27,713 bases of DNA from a virus, in the IMG/VR virus record IMGVR_UViG_3300033993_000823, positions 1 to 27,713 of that record; one strand, written 5' to 3'. Under the pieces are notes generated by a model. That model had not been told where the DNA came from. It did no database searches and saw nothing but the letters and a program-made list of their open reading frames with translations. Each line of letters begins with the position of its first letter. Positions within the stretch are counted from its first letter, which is position 1. Shown one piece after another: positions 21,059 to 27,713 of this stretch. The translations under genes were made by a program, and so were the position numbers.

Positions 21059-21448
21059 CTAGACGCGGGCGATTCGGACGGTGGCCTGACCACGGATCGC
21101 GTCGTTGGTCGCCAGCGTCAGCGTGCTGGAGTTCACGGTGTACGCCACGCCGTTGAGGAGCGTGGTGCCGCCCGTGATGATGGTGCAGGTGCCGGTCGAG
21201 GCGTCGGCGATGATCGACTTGCCGAGGTAATCGAACTGCACCTGACGCCCGGTGTCGGTCGCCGAGCCTTGAAGCGGCCGGTCGATGGTGCGGATCGACG
21301 CGCCGGTGGTCAGCCCGAGGTGCGAAACGTCGATCTTTTCCTGATCGGCCGTGGGGTCGGTGAAGGTGACGACGATGTTCGTGACGGTGTAGAGCGTCGC
21401 GCCGAGGCGGAGGCTCGTGCCGGCACCATCATGAGGAGTGTCGGACAT
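21059..21448 (-). CDS. Probable major tail tube protein
   Basis: The 129-residue product begins with MSDTPHDGAGTSLRLG and goes on to YTVTNIVVTF, KIDVSHLGLTTG and IDRPLQGS. An early strand pair and an IDV[ST]H-L block followed by a strand are typical of siphovirus tail tube proteins. Length is at the low end for the family. Its neighbours (tail terminator upstream, chaperones downstream) agree with this role. AGGAG lies nine bases before the ATG. Confidence 0.6.
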   Translation of the reverse strand: MSDTPHDGAGTSLRLGATLYTVTNIVVTFTDPTADQEKIDVSHLGLTTGASIRTIDRPLQGSATDTGRQVQFDYLGKSIIADASTGTCTIITGGTTLLNGVAYTVNSSTLTLATNDAIRGQATVRIARV

Positions 21449-21463
21449 CTGATTCGGCTCCTG

Positions 21464-21880
21464 TTATTCGGACCACATCACGGAGAACGTCATCGTCACG
21501 CTGTAGACGAACGGCAGGTCGCCGCCCGTCAACTGGATGAACCCGTCGGACTCGTTGTCGAGGCTGACGTTCTTCACTACAGCCGAGTCTGCCGGTGTCC
21601 CCCCATAGCCATCCAGAGCGAGGCGGATGCGGTCAGCCAAGTCCCTTACTGCCTCGTAGGTCTCGGCGTATGCCTCGATGGTCAGCGTGACGGTCGGCAT
21701 CCCCATCGGGCCGGACAGCGTGTGCTGCCGCTGCACGCCTGACCGCCGCCACGTGACGAACGGCAACGCCGCCGCCGCCGGGGCGATGACCGGGTAGACA
21801 CGCTGCCCCACGAGGGAGGCGACGGCGGGGTCGGACACGAGAACCGTGGCGAGCCCCTGCTCTGGACTCTTGAGCGGCAT
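21464..21880 (-). CDS. Tail terminator/completion protein (DUF3168)
   Basis: The 138-residue product matches DUF3168: an N-terminal helix with VLVSDPAVASLVGQRVYPV, then AAALPFVTWRRSG, a strand TVTLTIEAYAETYEAVRDLADRIRLAL and a final strand FVYSVTMTFSVMW. Proteins of this family sit at the top of the tail and stop tube growth. Gene order agrees. The ATG at 21880 has only a weak upstream site. Confidence 0.8.
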   Translation of the reverse strand: MPLKSPEQGLATVLVSDPAVASLVGQRVYPVIAPAAAALPFVTWRRSGVQRQHTLSGPMGMPTVTLTIEAYAETYEAVRDLADRIRLALDGYGGTPADSAVVKNVSLDNESDGFIQLTGGDLPFVYSVTMTFSVMWSE

Positions 21881-21918
21881 ACTGCACTATGCCGTACCGC
21901 CCGGCACCCCTTGCAGCG

Positions 21919-22725
21919 TCAGAGCGTGTCGGTGCCGCTGACCGTCCCCGCGTCCCGGTACCGCAGAGCGGCCCACGCCTGCTCGATGGTGATCTTGAGT
22001 TCCCGCTCCATGATCGCCGCGATCTCGCCCCGCGTGTCCTCAAACGCCGACCGCAGCGGCGGGCGGCCTTGGCTCCCGCCGGGCGTCACGCCCGCGAGGA
22101 CGATGGGCGTTTTCGACTTGCGAAAAAACGCCCTCGGATAGCCGGGGTCGGTCTCGACGCGGCCATCTCGGCCGATGCTTTTCTTGATCGTGAACGGGCC
22201 GAGCTTGTTGAACGACGAGGCGATGTACGTCTCGGTCTGCTCCTCGACCATGTGCAGGACGCCCTTGCCCTGCACCGTCTCCTGCTGGCCTTTCCGCACG
22301 CGGACGAATGGCTTCGTGGGGCTCTTGCGGGCGTAGACCCGCCGCTTCGGCTTGAAGTTCGTGCGATCCTGCGTGCCTCGCTCCAGCCAATACTGGTGAA
22401 ACGCCCGATCATTCCCGGCCCGCACCGAGCCGCCCGCCGCGCTCGCGGCGGCTCCCCGGCCCGCCCGGCGGTACCCAACGAGGCCGATCGCCACGCCGTC
22501 CTGCTTGTACGTCACGACCTTGCTCGACGCCGCCCGCTTGAGGTTGCCCGTGGGGCCGACCGGGGAAATCTCGCGGAGCCGCCGAACCATCGGCTGGATG
22601 GCCTTACGGATGACCGGGGCCAGCACCTGCGCGGCTTGCTTGTTGGGCAAGAAGTTCCTGATCCGATCCCGCAGCCCGCGGAGTTCGTCCGTGTTGATGT
22701 CGATGCTGATTCCGCCGACGGCCAT
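21919..22725 (-). CDS. HK97 gp10-like tail/head-tail protein, enlarged
   Basis: The 268-residue product begins MAVGGISIDINTDELRGLRDR and contains RLREISPVGPTGNLKRA, a pattern of the HK97 gp10-like family, with a later basic beta region (YARKSPTKPFVRVRKG). A PAFR-like C-terminal segment, PLRSAFEDTRGEIAAIMEREL, also fits. Usual members have about 120-150 residues, so roughly 100 extra residues in the middle (about 100-220) are an insertion. The start ATG overlaps the adaptor stop (TGATG). Confidence 0.75.
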   Translation of the reverse strand: MAVGGISIDINTDELRGLRDRIRNFLPNKQAAQVLAPVIRKAIQPMVRRLREISPVGPTGNLKRAASSKVVTYKQDGVAIGLVGYRRAGRGAAASAAGGSVRAGNDRAFHQYWLERGTQDRTNFKPKRRVYARKSPTKPFVRVRKGQQETVQGKGVLHMVEEQTETYIASSFNKLGPFTIKKSIGRDGRVETDPGYPRAFFRKSKTPIVLAGVTPGGSQGRPPLRSAFEDTRGEIAAIMERELKITIEQAWAALRYRDAGTVSGTDTL

Positions 22726-23042
22726 CAGAGAATCTCTTGGCAAATGAGTTCGTGGATGCTGCGGTTCTCGTGTTCCAGAATCGAGATGATCTCCAGCGTG
22801 CGGCCACGCCACGACAGCCGCATCTGCGCGGACAAGCCGGTCAGGTACCGCATCTTCACCTTGTGGGAAATCTCGACCTGCTGCTGCCCGGCTTGCAGGT
22901 ACTCGCGAGCCGAGACGCCCTGCACGCTCGCCCACACCGTCGCGAACGTGGTGTCGTAGACCATGACGACCTCGTCCATGCGGCTCCGCGACTCGCGGCC
23001 TTGCAGCACCGTGACCCGCTCGCGGAGTTGCCCGGCGTCCAT
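22725..23042 (-). CDS. Head-tail adaptor (head closure) protein
   Basis: The 105-residue product starts MDAGQLRERVTVLQG and shows WASVQGVSAREYLQAGQQQ, then VKMRYLTGLSAQMRLSWRGRTLEIISI. These are the hallmarks of the SPP1 gp16-like phage head-tail joining family. It forms the ring closing the head after packaging. The ATG overlaps the preceding stop (TGATG). Confidence 0.88.
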   Translation of the reverse strand: MDAGQLRERVTVLQGRESRSRMDEVVMVYDTTFATVWASVQGVSAREYLQAGQQQVEISHKVKMRYLTGLSAQMRLSWRGRTLEIISILEHENRSIHELICQEIL

Positions 23043-23443
23043 CAGTCCGTCCCCCACATGATGATCATGTAGGTGCCGGTTCCAGCCCCGGCCGTCAGCA
23101 TCGGCACGGGCTCGCTGTCGGCCATCTGCGTTACGGCGATCTCGCCGTTCGACGAGATGAGCTTCCACGCGTCGTCGCCGCCGTCGTTGAGGGTACGCCG
23201 CGACGATCCCGACCACGCGAACGCCAGCCGCAGCGGAGAGTTCAGAGACACCAGTGATCCCGATGCGTTGCGGTAGTTGCCGAAGTTGATCGACACGCCA
23301 GCCGTCCCCGCCGACCCCGTGACAAAGACAACCTCGCCCGCCGTGTACGGCGTGGCGGAACGAAGCGACAGCACCTTCATCCGAGCCGTTCCGGTACGGT
23401 CGTGAAACAGGCAGTCCACGTTGATGCGGCCGTCGATGCTCAT
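23042..23443 (-). CDS. Structural-module protein, second of two tandem paralogues
   Basis: The 133-residue protein begins MSIDGRINVDCLFHDRTG and contains VLSLRSATPYTAGEVVFVTG. It is clearly related to the upstream protein at 23440-23859: the first ~45 residues align closely and both end in a YxII strand. It also looks like a small beta-sandwich. The family is not known to me. It lies between the connector and the adaptor and may be a minor head or neck protein. Confidence 0.7.
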   Translation of the reverse strand: MSIDGRINVDCLFHDRTGTARMKVLSLRSATPYTAGEVVFVTGSAGTAGVSINFGNYRNASGSLVSLNSPLRLAFAWSGSSRRTLNDGGDDAWKLISSNGEIAVTQMADSEPVPMLTAGAGTGTYMIIMWGTD

Positions 23444-23859
23444 GAGCCAAGCACGATGATGGTGTAGCCCGACACGCCGCTGCGAGACGCAATCGTCGGC
23501 AGGTACTCAGTGCCAGCGTCGAGGTTGAACAGGTTCAGGACGGCGATGTCGCCCTCAAACAAAGTCGTCTCCAGTTGGTTTGCAAGTTCGGCGTCCCAGC
23601 GATAGAACGACAGTTCACCAGACTCTGCTTTAACGACGGCCCGGGTGATCGCAACGAACGACACAAGGTTGCCGTCAGGGTCGCGGTACGATGTCGGCTG
23701 CAACGCAAGCGGCGTCGGGCTTTCGCCAACGGTGCCAGCGAGGATCGCCACCTTGCCCGCCGTGTACTCGTCTGACTGAGCCAGCGACAGGACGTTGATG
23801 CCTGCGTTGGTCTTGTCGTGAAACAAGGCGTCCACGTTGATCCGGCCTTCGATGCTCAC
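23440..23859 (-). CDS. Structural-module protein, first of two tandem paralogues
   Basis: The 139-residue protein begins with GTG (VSIEGRINVDALFHDKTN) and continues VLSLAQSDEYTAGKVAILAGTVG. It shares with the next gene the S-I-[ED]-GRINVD-x-LFHD-[KR]-T start and the YTAG-[KE]-V strand. The start codon overlaps the connector stop (GTGA). Function unknown; position suggests a neck or head-completion role. Confidence 0.7.
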   Translation of the reverse strand: MSIEGRINVDALFHDKTNAGINVLSLAQSDEYTAGKVAILAGTVGESPTPLALQPTSYRDPDGNLVSFVAITRAVVKAESGELSFYRWDAELANQLETTLFEGDIAVLNLFNLDAGTEYLPTIASRSGVSGYTIIVLGS

Positions 23860-24437
23860 GTGTATGACCCCCACGAAACGGTGTCGAGCAGCCGCATCGC
23901 CGCCTCGGGCATCGCCGCGTTGCCACGCTTCTCGTAGAGTTCGTGGACGCACATCAGCATCGCGTTCTTGACCCGCTGCGGCACGCTGGCCGGGTCGCCG
24001 TAGCCCGCCCACCACGTGACCGTGACCGAGTTCTTGTCGATGAGATGGCTCGGCCACGAGCCAGCGTAGGTGTTGCGGATGACGCCCGGCGTCGAGTTCC
24101 GATCCACCCGGTACTCCGACGCCGAGAGCGTGGCGGTGCCGCCAGCCTCGCCCGTCACGAACGTGACGCTCACGGCGGTCGCCGTGCCGACAGCGGCCAT
24201 CGGGGGACGCGGGAGTTCGATCTCGTTGGGGAACGTGTCGAGCGTCATCGTCAGCCGCTGCGTGACGAGCGAGCGGTCGATGTAGTCCTCGACCCACTCA
24301 CGCGATGCCGTGATGTAGCCTTGGATCAGCGAGTCGTCGGCGGTGTGATCGACGCGGCAGTGGGCCTTCGCCTCGGCGAGCGTGATCGGCTCGGTCGCCG
24401 GGGCGTCGATCCTGCGGAGGCTGCGGTAGCGTCTCAC
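23856..24437 (-). CDS. Head-tail connector (gp6-like)
   Basis: The 193-residue product has PITLAEAKAHCRVDHTADDSLIQGYITASREWVEDYIDRSL, the standard opening helices of gp6-like connectors, then a beta domain, and LKNAML-like VKNAMLMCVHELYEKRGNA at the end. These proteins form a ring below the portal. The start is a GTG at 24437 overlapping the previous stop (GTGA), with GGAG upstream; the longer upstream frame is rejected. Confidence 0.88.
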   Translation of the reverse strand: MRRYRSLRRIDAPATEPITLAEAKAHCRVDHTADDSLIQGYITASREWVEDYIDRSLVTQRLTMTLDTFPNEIELPRPPMAAVGTATAVSVTFVTGEAGGTATLSASEYRVDRNSTPGVIRNTYAGSWPSHLIDKNSVTVTWWAGYGDPASVPQRVKNAMLMCVHELYEKRGNAAMPEAAMRLLDTVSWGSYT

Positions 24438-24634
24438 TGGCGTCGTCTCCGTGGCGTGACATCGGCCCGCTCGACCACCGGCTCGACGCTCGCCGTCTCG
24501 ATCAGTCGCTGCTGCGTGTCCCGAACTTCGGTCGCGTAGGCCCACGCGATCAACGACTGTGCCTGCTGCTCAGGCAACTCGACGATCTCGCCGGGCTTGT
24601 AGGAGCCGTGGGCCTTCGCCATCCGTATCTTCAT
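24434..24634 (-). CDS. Small conserved head-module protein
   Basis: The 66-residue protein reads GSYKPGEIVELPEQQAQSLIAWAYA, a pattern common in short proteins between capsid and connector genes of siphoviruses, followed by a basic C-terminus (PRRRRQ). The Y-x-P-G-[ED]-[IV] strand and helix suggest a small SH3-like fold. Role unknown. GGTAGGG precedes the ATG. Confidence 0.7.
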   Translation of the reverse strand: MKIRMAKAHGSYKPGEIVELPEQQAQSLIAWAYATEVRDTQQRLIETASVEPVVERADVTPRRRRQ

Positions 24635-24637
24635 CGC

Positions 24638-25369
24638 TCACCCTACCTTCCATGCAGATTCGGGCGGCTTCCTCGTCTCCTGCCACTCGTTGCAGTATTG
24701 GAACACCGGCTTGCCGAGGTCTTGGCTGGGCCACGTGATGACGTACTCGCCGTGGCCGATGGGCACCCGTGGCGTGACGTAGAGCCGGTTGCCGCTGGCC
24801 TTGAACTGCCTCCAGAACGCGATGTCGGAATCGGTTCTGCCGTCGCCCCAACTGCCGGCCGGGTCGGGCTGCTCGTGAAACCACGGCTTCTTCATGCGCC
24901 GCAGAGCGGCGGTCGAGATGATCGTGCAGCCGAAGTGGGCGGTGTCCACCTGCTGCACGGGATGGCTAAACCACTCGCCCGGCACTCGCGTCACGCCGTC
25001 CTCGGGCGGGTTGTCGAGCGTGTCGAGCAGCGTGAGCATCGGCCTGCCGTCCTCCCGCTTGGTCTGGAGCGGGGCGAGAGCATCGCACTGGAACGTCATC
25101 GCGAGGGCGAACAGATGCTCGATGTTCTCCTTCGACACGAACGAATCCATGTCGAGCGTGATGATGTACTCCGTGGTCGGCTCAAACTTCTCCATCATCC
25201 GCGTCAGGACTTGGCTCCAGAACGCACCCTGCCCGAGCGTCGGGCGGATGTGCAGCGGCATCATCGCCTCGATGAACCCGAAGACGTTGATGAGCGGGCC
25301 GAATCGCGGGCCTGACAGCACGGCCTCGCAGCGGATGTCCACCGAAGAATCGCCGACCTTGACCAGCAT
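24638..25369 (-). CDS. GT-A-type glycosyltransferase in the head module
   Basis: The 243-residue product has the layout of a GT-A glycosyltransferase: an N-terminal domain, the metal-binding DMD (D73, D75) in YIITLDMDSFVSKENIEHLF, an acceptor-side FGCTIISTAALRRM segment (about 146-159) and a late DSDIAFWRQFKASG with a conserved histidine (GHGEY). It should transfer a sugar from an activated donor. Nothing shows the acceptor: capsid, tail, host surface and DNA are all possible. The start is the ATG at 25369; an upstream in-frame TTG would begin inside the terminator hairpin. It is the first gene after that terminator. Confidence 0.75.
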   Translation of the reverse strand: MLVKVGDSSVDIRCEAVLSGPRFGPLINVFGFIEAMMPLHIRPTLGQGAFWSQVLTRMMEKFEPTTEYIITLDMDSFVSKENIEHLFALAMTFQCDALAPLQTKREDGRPMLTLLDTLDNPPEDGVTRVPGEWFSHPVQQVDTAHFGCTIISTAALRRMKKPWFHEQPDPAGSWGDGRTDSDIAFWRQFKASGNRLYVTPRVPIGHGEYVITWPSQDLGKPVFQYCNEWQETRKPPESAWKVG

Positions 25370-25383
25370 GGGTTTGCTTTCCA

Positions 25384-25427
25384 GAAAAAGAGAAACGGCG
25401 GGGGAGGCCAACGCCTTCCCCGCCGTT
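25384..25427 (-). terminator. Strong intrinsic terminator after the capsid genes
   Basis: AACGGCGGGG (25394-25403) pairs with 25418-25427, extended inward by a G-T pair and AGGC/GCCT to a 15-bp stem. On the transcript it is followed by UCUCUUUUUC. It separates capsid and decoration genes from the glycosyltransferase and the rest of the operon. Confidence 0.85.
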
Positions 25428-25451
25428 CATCGTGCTGGCCTTGTCAAGCGA

Positions 25452-25901
25452 TCAGCCGACGGCCTGCGTGTTGACGCCCTTGTCGGTGGCACTCATCGGC
25501 CCGGCCTCGCCCTTGCCGAGACGGCAGGTCGTGACGACGCCGCAGGTCGAGGCGGGGGTGGCGTAGACCGTCAGGTACCGCCGCTTGCCACGGAGGTCGA
25601 TGTCGAAGCGGTGGGCATAGCCCACGCCCGCCGTCGCCGTGACACCGGCCGCGACCGTGAAGTCGGTGCCAGCGACGAACCCGCTGATGTCCGCCTGCCC
25701 GCTGCCGCTCGCGTCGCTCTGCGCGACCCGCAGCACCCGAGCCGCCGTGGTCGGCCCGGTGGCCGAAGTAAACGGCGAGAACAGAACGTCGATGGACGCG
25801 AAGCTGAAGCCGAGGGTGTCGATCTCCAGCGAGTGGGTCGCGGTCAGGGCCACCGACGTTTCGGCCTTGCTGACGCTCTTGGAAGCAGCGACGAAGTTCA
25901 T
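25452..25901 (-). CDS. Probable capsid decoration protein
   Basis: The 149-residue product follows the capsid gene. It is beta-rich and low in charged residues, with Ala/Thr/Val strands (FVAGTDFTVAAGVTATAGVGYAH) and RYLTVYATPASTCGVV. No motif defines it, but the place, size and composition fit a head decoration protein. AGGAG precedes the ATG by nine bases. Confidence 0.6.
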   Translation of the reverse strand: MNFVAASKSVSKAETSVALTATHSLEIDTLGFSFASIDVLFSPFTSATGPTTAARVLRVAQSDASGSGQADISGFVAGTDFTVAAGVTATAGVGYAHRFDIDLRGKRRYLTVYATPASTCGVVTTCRLGKGEAGPMSATDKGVNTQAVG

Positions 25902-25934
25902 GGGAACAGGTTCTCCTAGTGAGAGAGGTCAGGA

Positions 25935-27305
25935 TCAGCCGAACTTGAGGGCCACAACAGGACCGGCCTTGGTCGTGCTGCCGATGTCGTTCACGATCAT
26001 CGCGTTCCGCGTGGTCGCGAAGGTGAGCGTCTGGTCGAACTCGATGTACCGCTCGCTGGCGGTCTTGATCGAGATGGCCCGCCGCTCGCCGAAGATCGCG
26101 GCCTGCGACAGATCGCCGAACATGGCCGCCACCGCGCCGGTCGTGCCGGTGAGGCGGGACTCCATCGGCTGCACCAGCGTGACAGGGTAGCCGAGGAACG
26201 TCTCGCCGAAACCGGCGGCGACGTTGTCGGTGCTGTTCCCGCCCGCGTTGGACGAGCCACCGGGCAGCATGGCGAGCCGCAGCATCGCGGCACCCCAGCC
26301 AGCCGGGGAGATGTACCACCGGGCGTTCCGGTTGCGGGCGTACAGCGGGAGCCGGGCGAGAAGGTCGGTGAAGTTCTTCATCGTCAGGTCGCCGAAGGTC
26401 GTGTTGCTCGTGGCAGTCACGACGCTCGCCGAATAGGCCGACTGAAGAATCTTCGTGCAGATGCCGGTCGTGCCGTGGTAGGCCAGCGTGCCGTCACCGA
26501 TGAAGCCCGCGTTGTCGAACGCCTCGCTGAACGCCTGCGCCGTCTCGACGGCCATGGCATCGGCGAGGTCGATCACCGAGTCCTCCAGCAGCGAGTTCGG
26601 GGTGCGGTTCGCCACGCCCCAAATCTTCGCGTTGAGTTCGACGTTGTCGAACGTGACATCGCTCTGCGTGACCTCGACGTTCTCGCCGACCGGGCGGGCC
26701 GTGAGGCCGCCGGTGCGACGGGCGTAGACGAGCGTGTCGGAGTTCATGTTGACCCGCTTGGCCTGCTGCGGGAACACGCCAAACTCCTCGACCAGCCGGA
26801 TGATCTCCGTGCTGAGTTCGGGGCTGGTGAGGACACCGCCGAGAGTGTTGATGCCACCGGCCTGAGCCCGGCTCTCGACACCGTGATCGTTGCACCACCG
26901 ACGGGCCTCGGCATCGCCGAACACGTAGCCCTTGATGTGCATCCCGGCCCGGTAGGCCCGCTCGGACGCATCGGGGCCGCTGAACGCCTTGAGGGGGCCG
27001 TGCGACTTCGGCACGGCGTAGTGACGCTTCTCCACGGTCGTCTCCTTCGTCTCGGTGGCCTCGATCACCTTGGCGGGAGCCGAACGCTCCAGCACGGCAC
27101 GCAGTTCGACTTCCTTCGCCTGCACCCGCTGCAAGAACTCGATCCGCTCGCGGAGCTTGTCGGCCCGCTGCTCCAGCGACCGCAGCGAGGCTTCCTGCTC
27201 CTCGGACATCGGGGCGTCGTCGCCCTCGGGGGCACCTTCGGTCATCGTCTCCATCTCGGCGACGACAGCGGCGAGTTCGTCGAGCAGTGCCTTGATCTTG
27301 TCCAC
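25935..27305 (-). CDS. Major capsid protein (HK97 fold)
   Basis: The 456-residue product has the two-part plan of HK97-family capsid proteins. An N-terminal coiled-coil delta domain (about residues 1-75, with LRSLEQRADKLRERIEFLQR) is removed by a protease in HK97 itself. A linker (about 75-105) precedes the shell domain: GGVLTSPELSTEIIRL, ARRTGGLTARPVGENVEVTQ, NRTPNSLLEDS and FLGYPVTLVQPM. No lysine-asparagine crosslink can be asserted. The start is a GTG with AGGAG upstream. Confidence 0.93.
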   Translation of the reverse strand: MDKIKALLDELAAVVAEMETMTEGAPEGDDAPMSEEQEASLRSLEQRADKLRERIEFLQRVQAKEVELRAVLERSAPAKVIEATETKETTVEKRHYAVPKSHGPLKAFSGPDASERAYRAGMHIKGYVFGDAEARRWCNDHGVESRAQAGGINTLGGVLTSPELSTEIIRLVEEFGVFPQQAKRVNMNSDTLVYARRTGGLTARPVGENVEVTQSDVTFDNVELNAKIWGVANRTPNSLLEDSVIDLADAMAVETAQAFSEAFDNAGFIGDGTLAYHGTTGICTKILQSAYSASVVTATSNTTFGDLTMKNFTDLLARLPLYARNRNARWYISPAGWGAAMLRLAMLPGGSSNAGGNSTDNVAAGFGETFLGYPVTLVQPMESRLTGTTGAVAAMFGDLSQAAIFGERRAISIKTASERYIEFDQTLTFATTRNAMIVNDIGSTTKAGPVVALKFG

Positions 27306-27415
27306 GGCGGAATCTCCTAGTGCGATTCGTGGCGACGCGGACGCATCGCCTAAGATCGAAACTAGGGGTCGCCACCCGCACCCATGCAGAGGCGAGGTCG
27401 CGGAGAGTAAAAGAC

Positions 27416-27589
27416 TCAGGCGACCTTCACTCGCCGAATCTCAGTCGCAGGCAGCACGTGCTTGTCGGTCGCGCCGCAGCAACGGCATCGCAGATACCGA
27501 ATCTGGTACTCGCCCTGCTGCTGACTCGACGCGACGAGCAGCCTGCCGTCGCGGCACTTCGGGCACGGGTCGCCCGTCTTAGCGGCCAT
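27416..27589 (-). CDS. Small zinc-ribbon protein
   Basis: The 57-residue product has CPKC (residues 9-12) and RCRCC (34-38), which together can form a zinc ribbon, with a short basic C-terminus (IRRVKVA). Such proteins bind nucleic acids or regulate transcription, but here the gene lies between unknown structural genes. Its ATG overlaps the end of the upstream gene by 11 bases; the longer frame is rejected. Confidence 0.7.
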   Translation of the reverse strand: MAAKTGDPCPKCRDGRLLVASSQQQGEYQIRYLRCRCCGATDKHVLPATEIRRVKVA

Positions 27590-27713
27590 GCTTTTTGAGG
27601 TACTCGCGGAGTTCGGACGCCTTCGCCGTCGCGGCGTAGGACTTGACGGTACGCGACCGCACGAAGGCGTCGTAGGATCGCTTCGCCACCTTGGCATCGG
27701 CGTCGGGGTACGC
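27579..27713 (-). CDS. C-terminal fragment of an unknown gene
   Basis: The 44-residue fragment, running in from the right edge, ends ...KVAKRSYDAFVRSRTVK...LREYLKKHGR with TAA at 27579-27581. It is a basic helical tail. In this position a portal or protease would be expected, but the fragment alone does not show either. Confidence 0.5.
   Translation of the reverse strand, partial: AYPDADAKVAKRSYDAFVRSRTVKSYAATAKASELREYLKKHGR

Noticed and set aside
1-27713. tRNA, rRNA, CRISPR array, insertion sequence
   Set aside because: No cloverleaf, rRNA block, regular repeat-spacer array or transposase motif was found on reading; a tRNAscan or similar run could still find a divergent tRNA.

Overview
The window is one contiguous piece of a temperate, long-tailed (siphovirus-type) phage or prophage. 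The DNA is GC-rich and almost every gene lies on the minus strand, so the genome reads from right to left. The only clear plus-strand gene is a tyrosine recombinase. The capsid protein is of the HK97 type, and the tail genes follow in the usual order: connector, adaptor, gp10-like protein, terminator, tube, tail assembly chaperone with frameshift, tape measure. The host cannot be read from this sequence. High GC, sigma70-type promoters (TTGaC/TATAAT, 16-bp spacer) and AGGAG ribosome binding sites indicate a high-GC bacterium, and a planctomycete is only a guess. Terminase, portal and protease are not visible and probably lie beyond the right edge. No endolysin or holin is recognisable.

Layout from right to left (direction of transcription). 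(1) 27713-25452: end of an unknown gene, a small zinc-ribbon protein, the major capsid protein and a probable decoration protein, closed by a strong intrinsic terminator at 25384-25427. (2) 25369-20028: a GT-A-type glycosyltransferase, a small conserved head protein, a head-tail connector, two tandem paralogous proteins, a head-tail adaptor, a long gp10-like protein, a DUF3168 tail terminator, two tail-tube-like proteins, and a G/T-type tail chaperone pair joined by a canonical A_AAA_AAC slippery site. (3) 20028-13687: a 1248-residue tape measure protein, two unrecognised tail proteins, a 110-residue protein with 17 cysteines, a zinc-finger protein and a mini-zincin. (4) 13694-12039: metallophosphoesterase, DUF1599-type protein and a small unknown gene that runs convergently into the integrase. 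(5) 12136-10605: integrase (plus strand) facing away from two small winged-HTH/excisionase-like genes. (6) 10604-10114: about 490 bp without genes, holding a diverged repeat, short repeated motifs and a promoter. (7) 10113-7074: an operon of small early genes, including a HExxH protein and a pyrimidine-dimer-glycosylase-like protein. (8) 7020-1: a second promoter, then small genes, a DUF932 protein, an SF2 helicase, a coiled-coil protein, a probable nucleic-acid-binding protein, a primase-polymerase and the start of a P-loop ATPase. This is a replication module.

The most unusual features are in regulation and architecture. The early small genes sit in interchangeable-looking cassettes with a constant leader (CAACGGAGA..CGACGATG) and a constant tail in which the stop codon is embedded (TGATTGTTCGG), often followed by a perfect hairpin. 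The promoters at 6993-7020 and 10166-10193 are diverged copies of one module, and a third promoter shares their extended -35 element. A separate ~150-bp intergenic element occurs after the primase gene and after an HTH gene, and carries clustered GTTTTCGCGGC-like motifs in both orientations.
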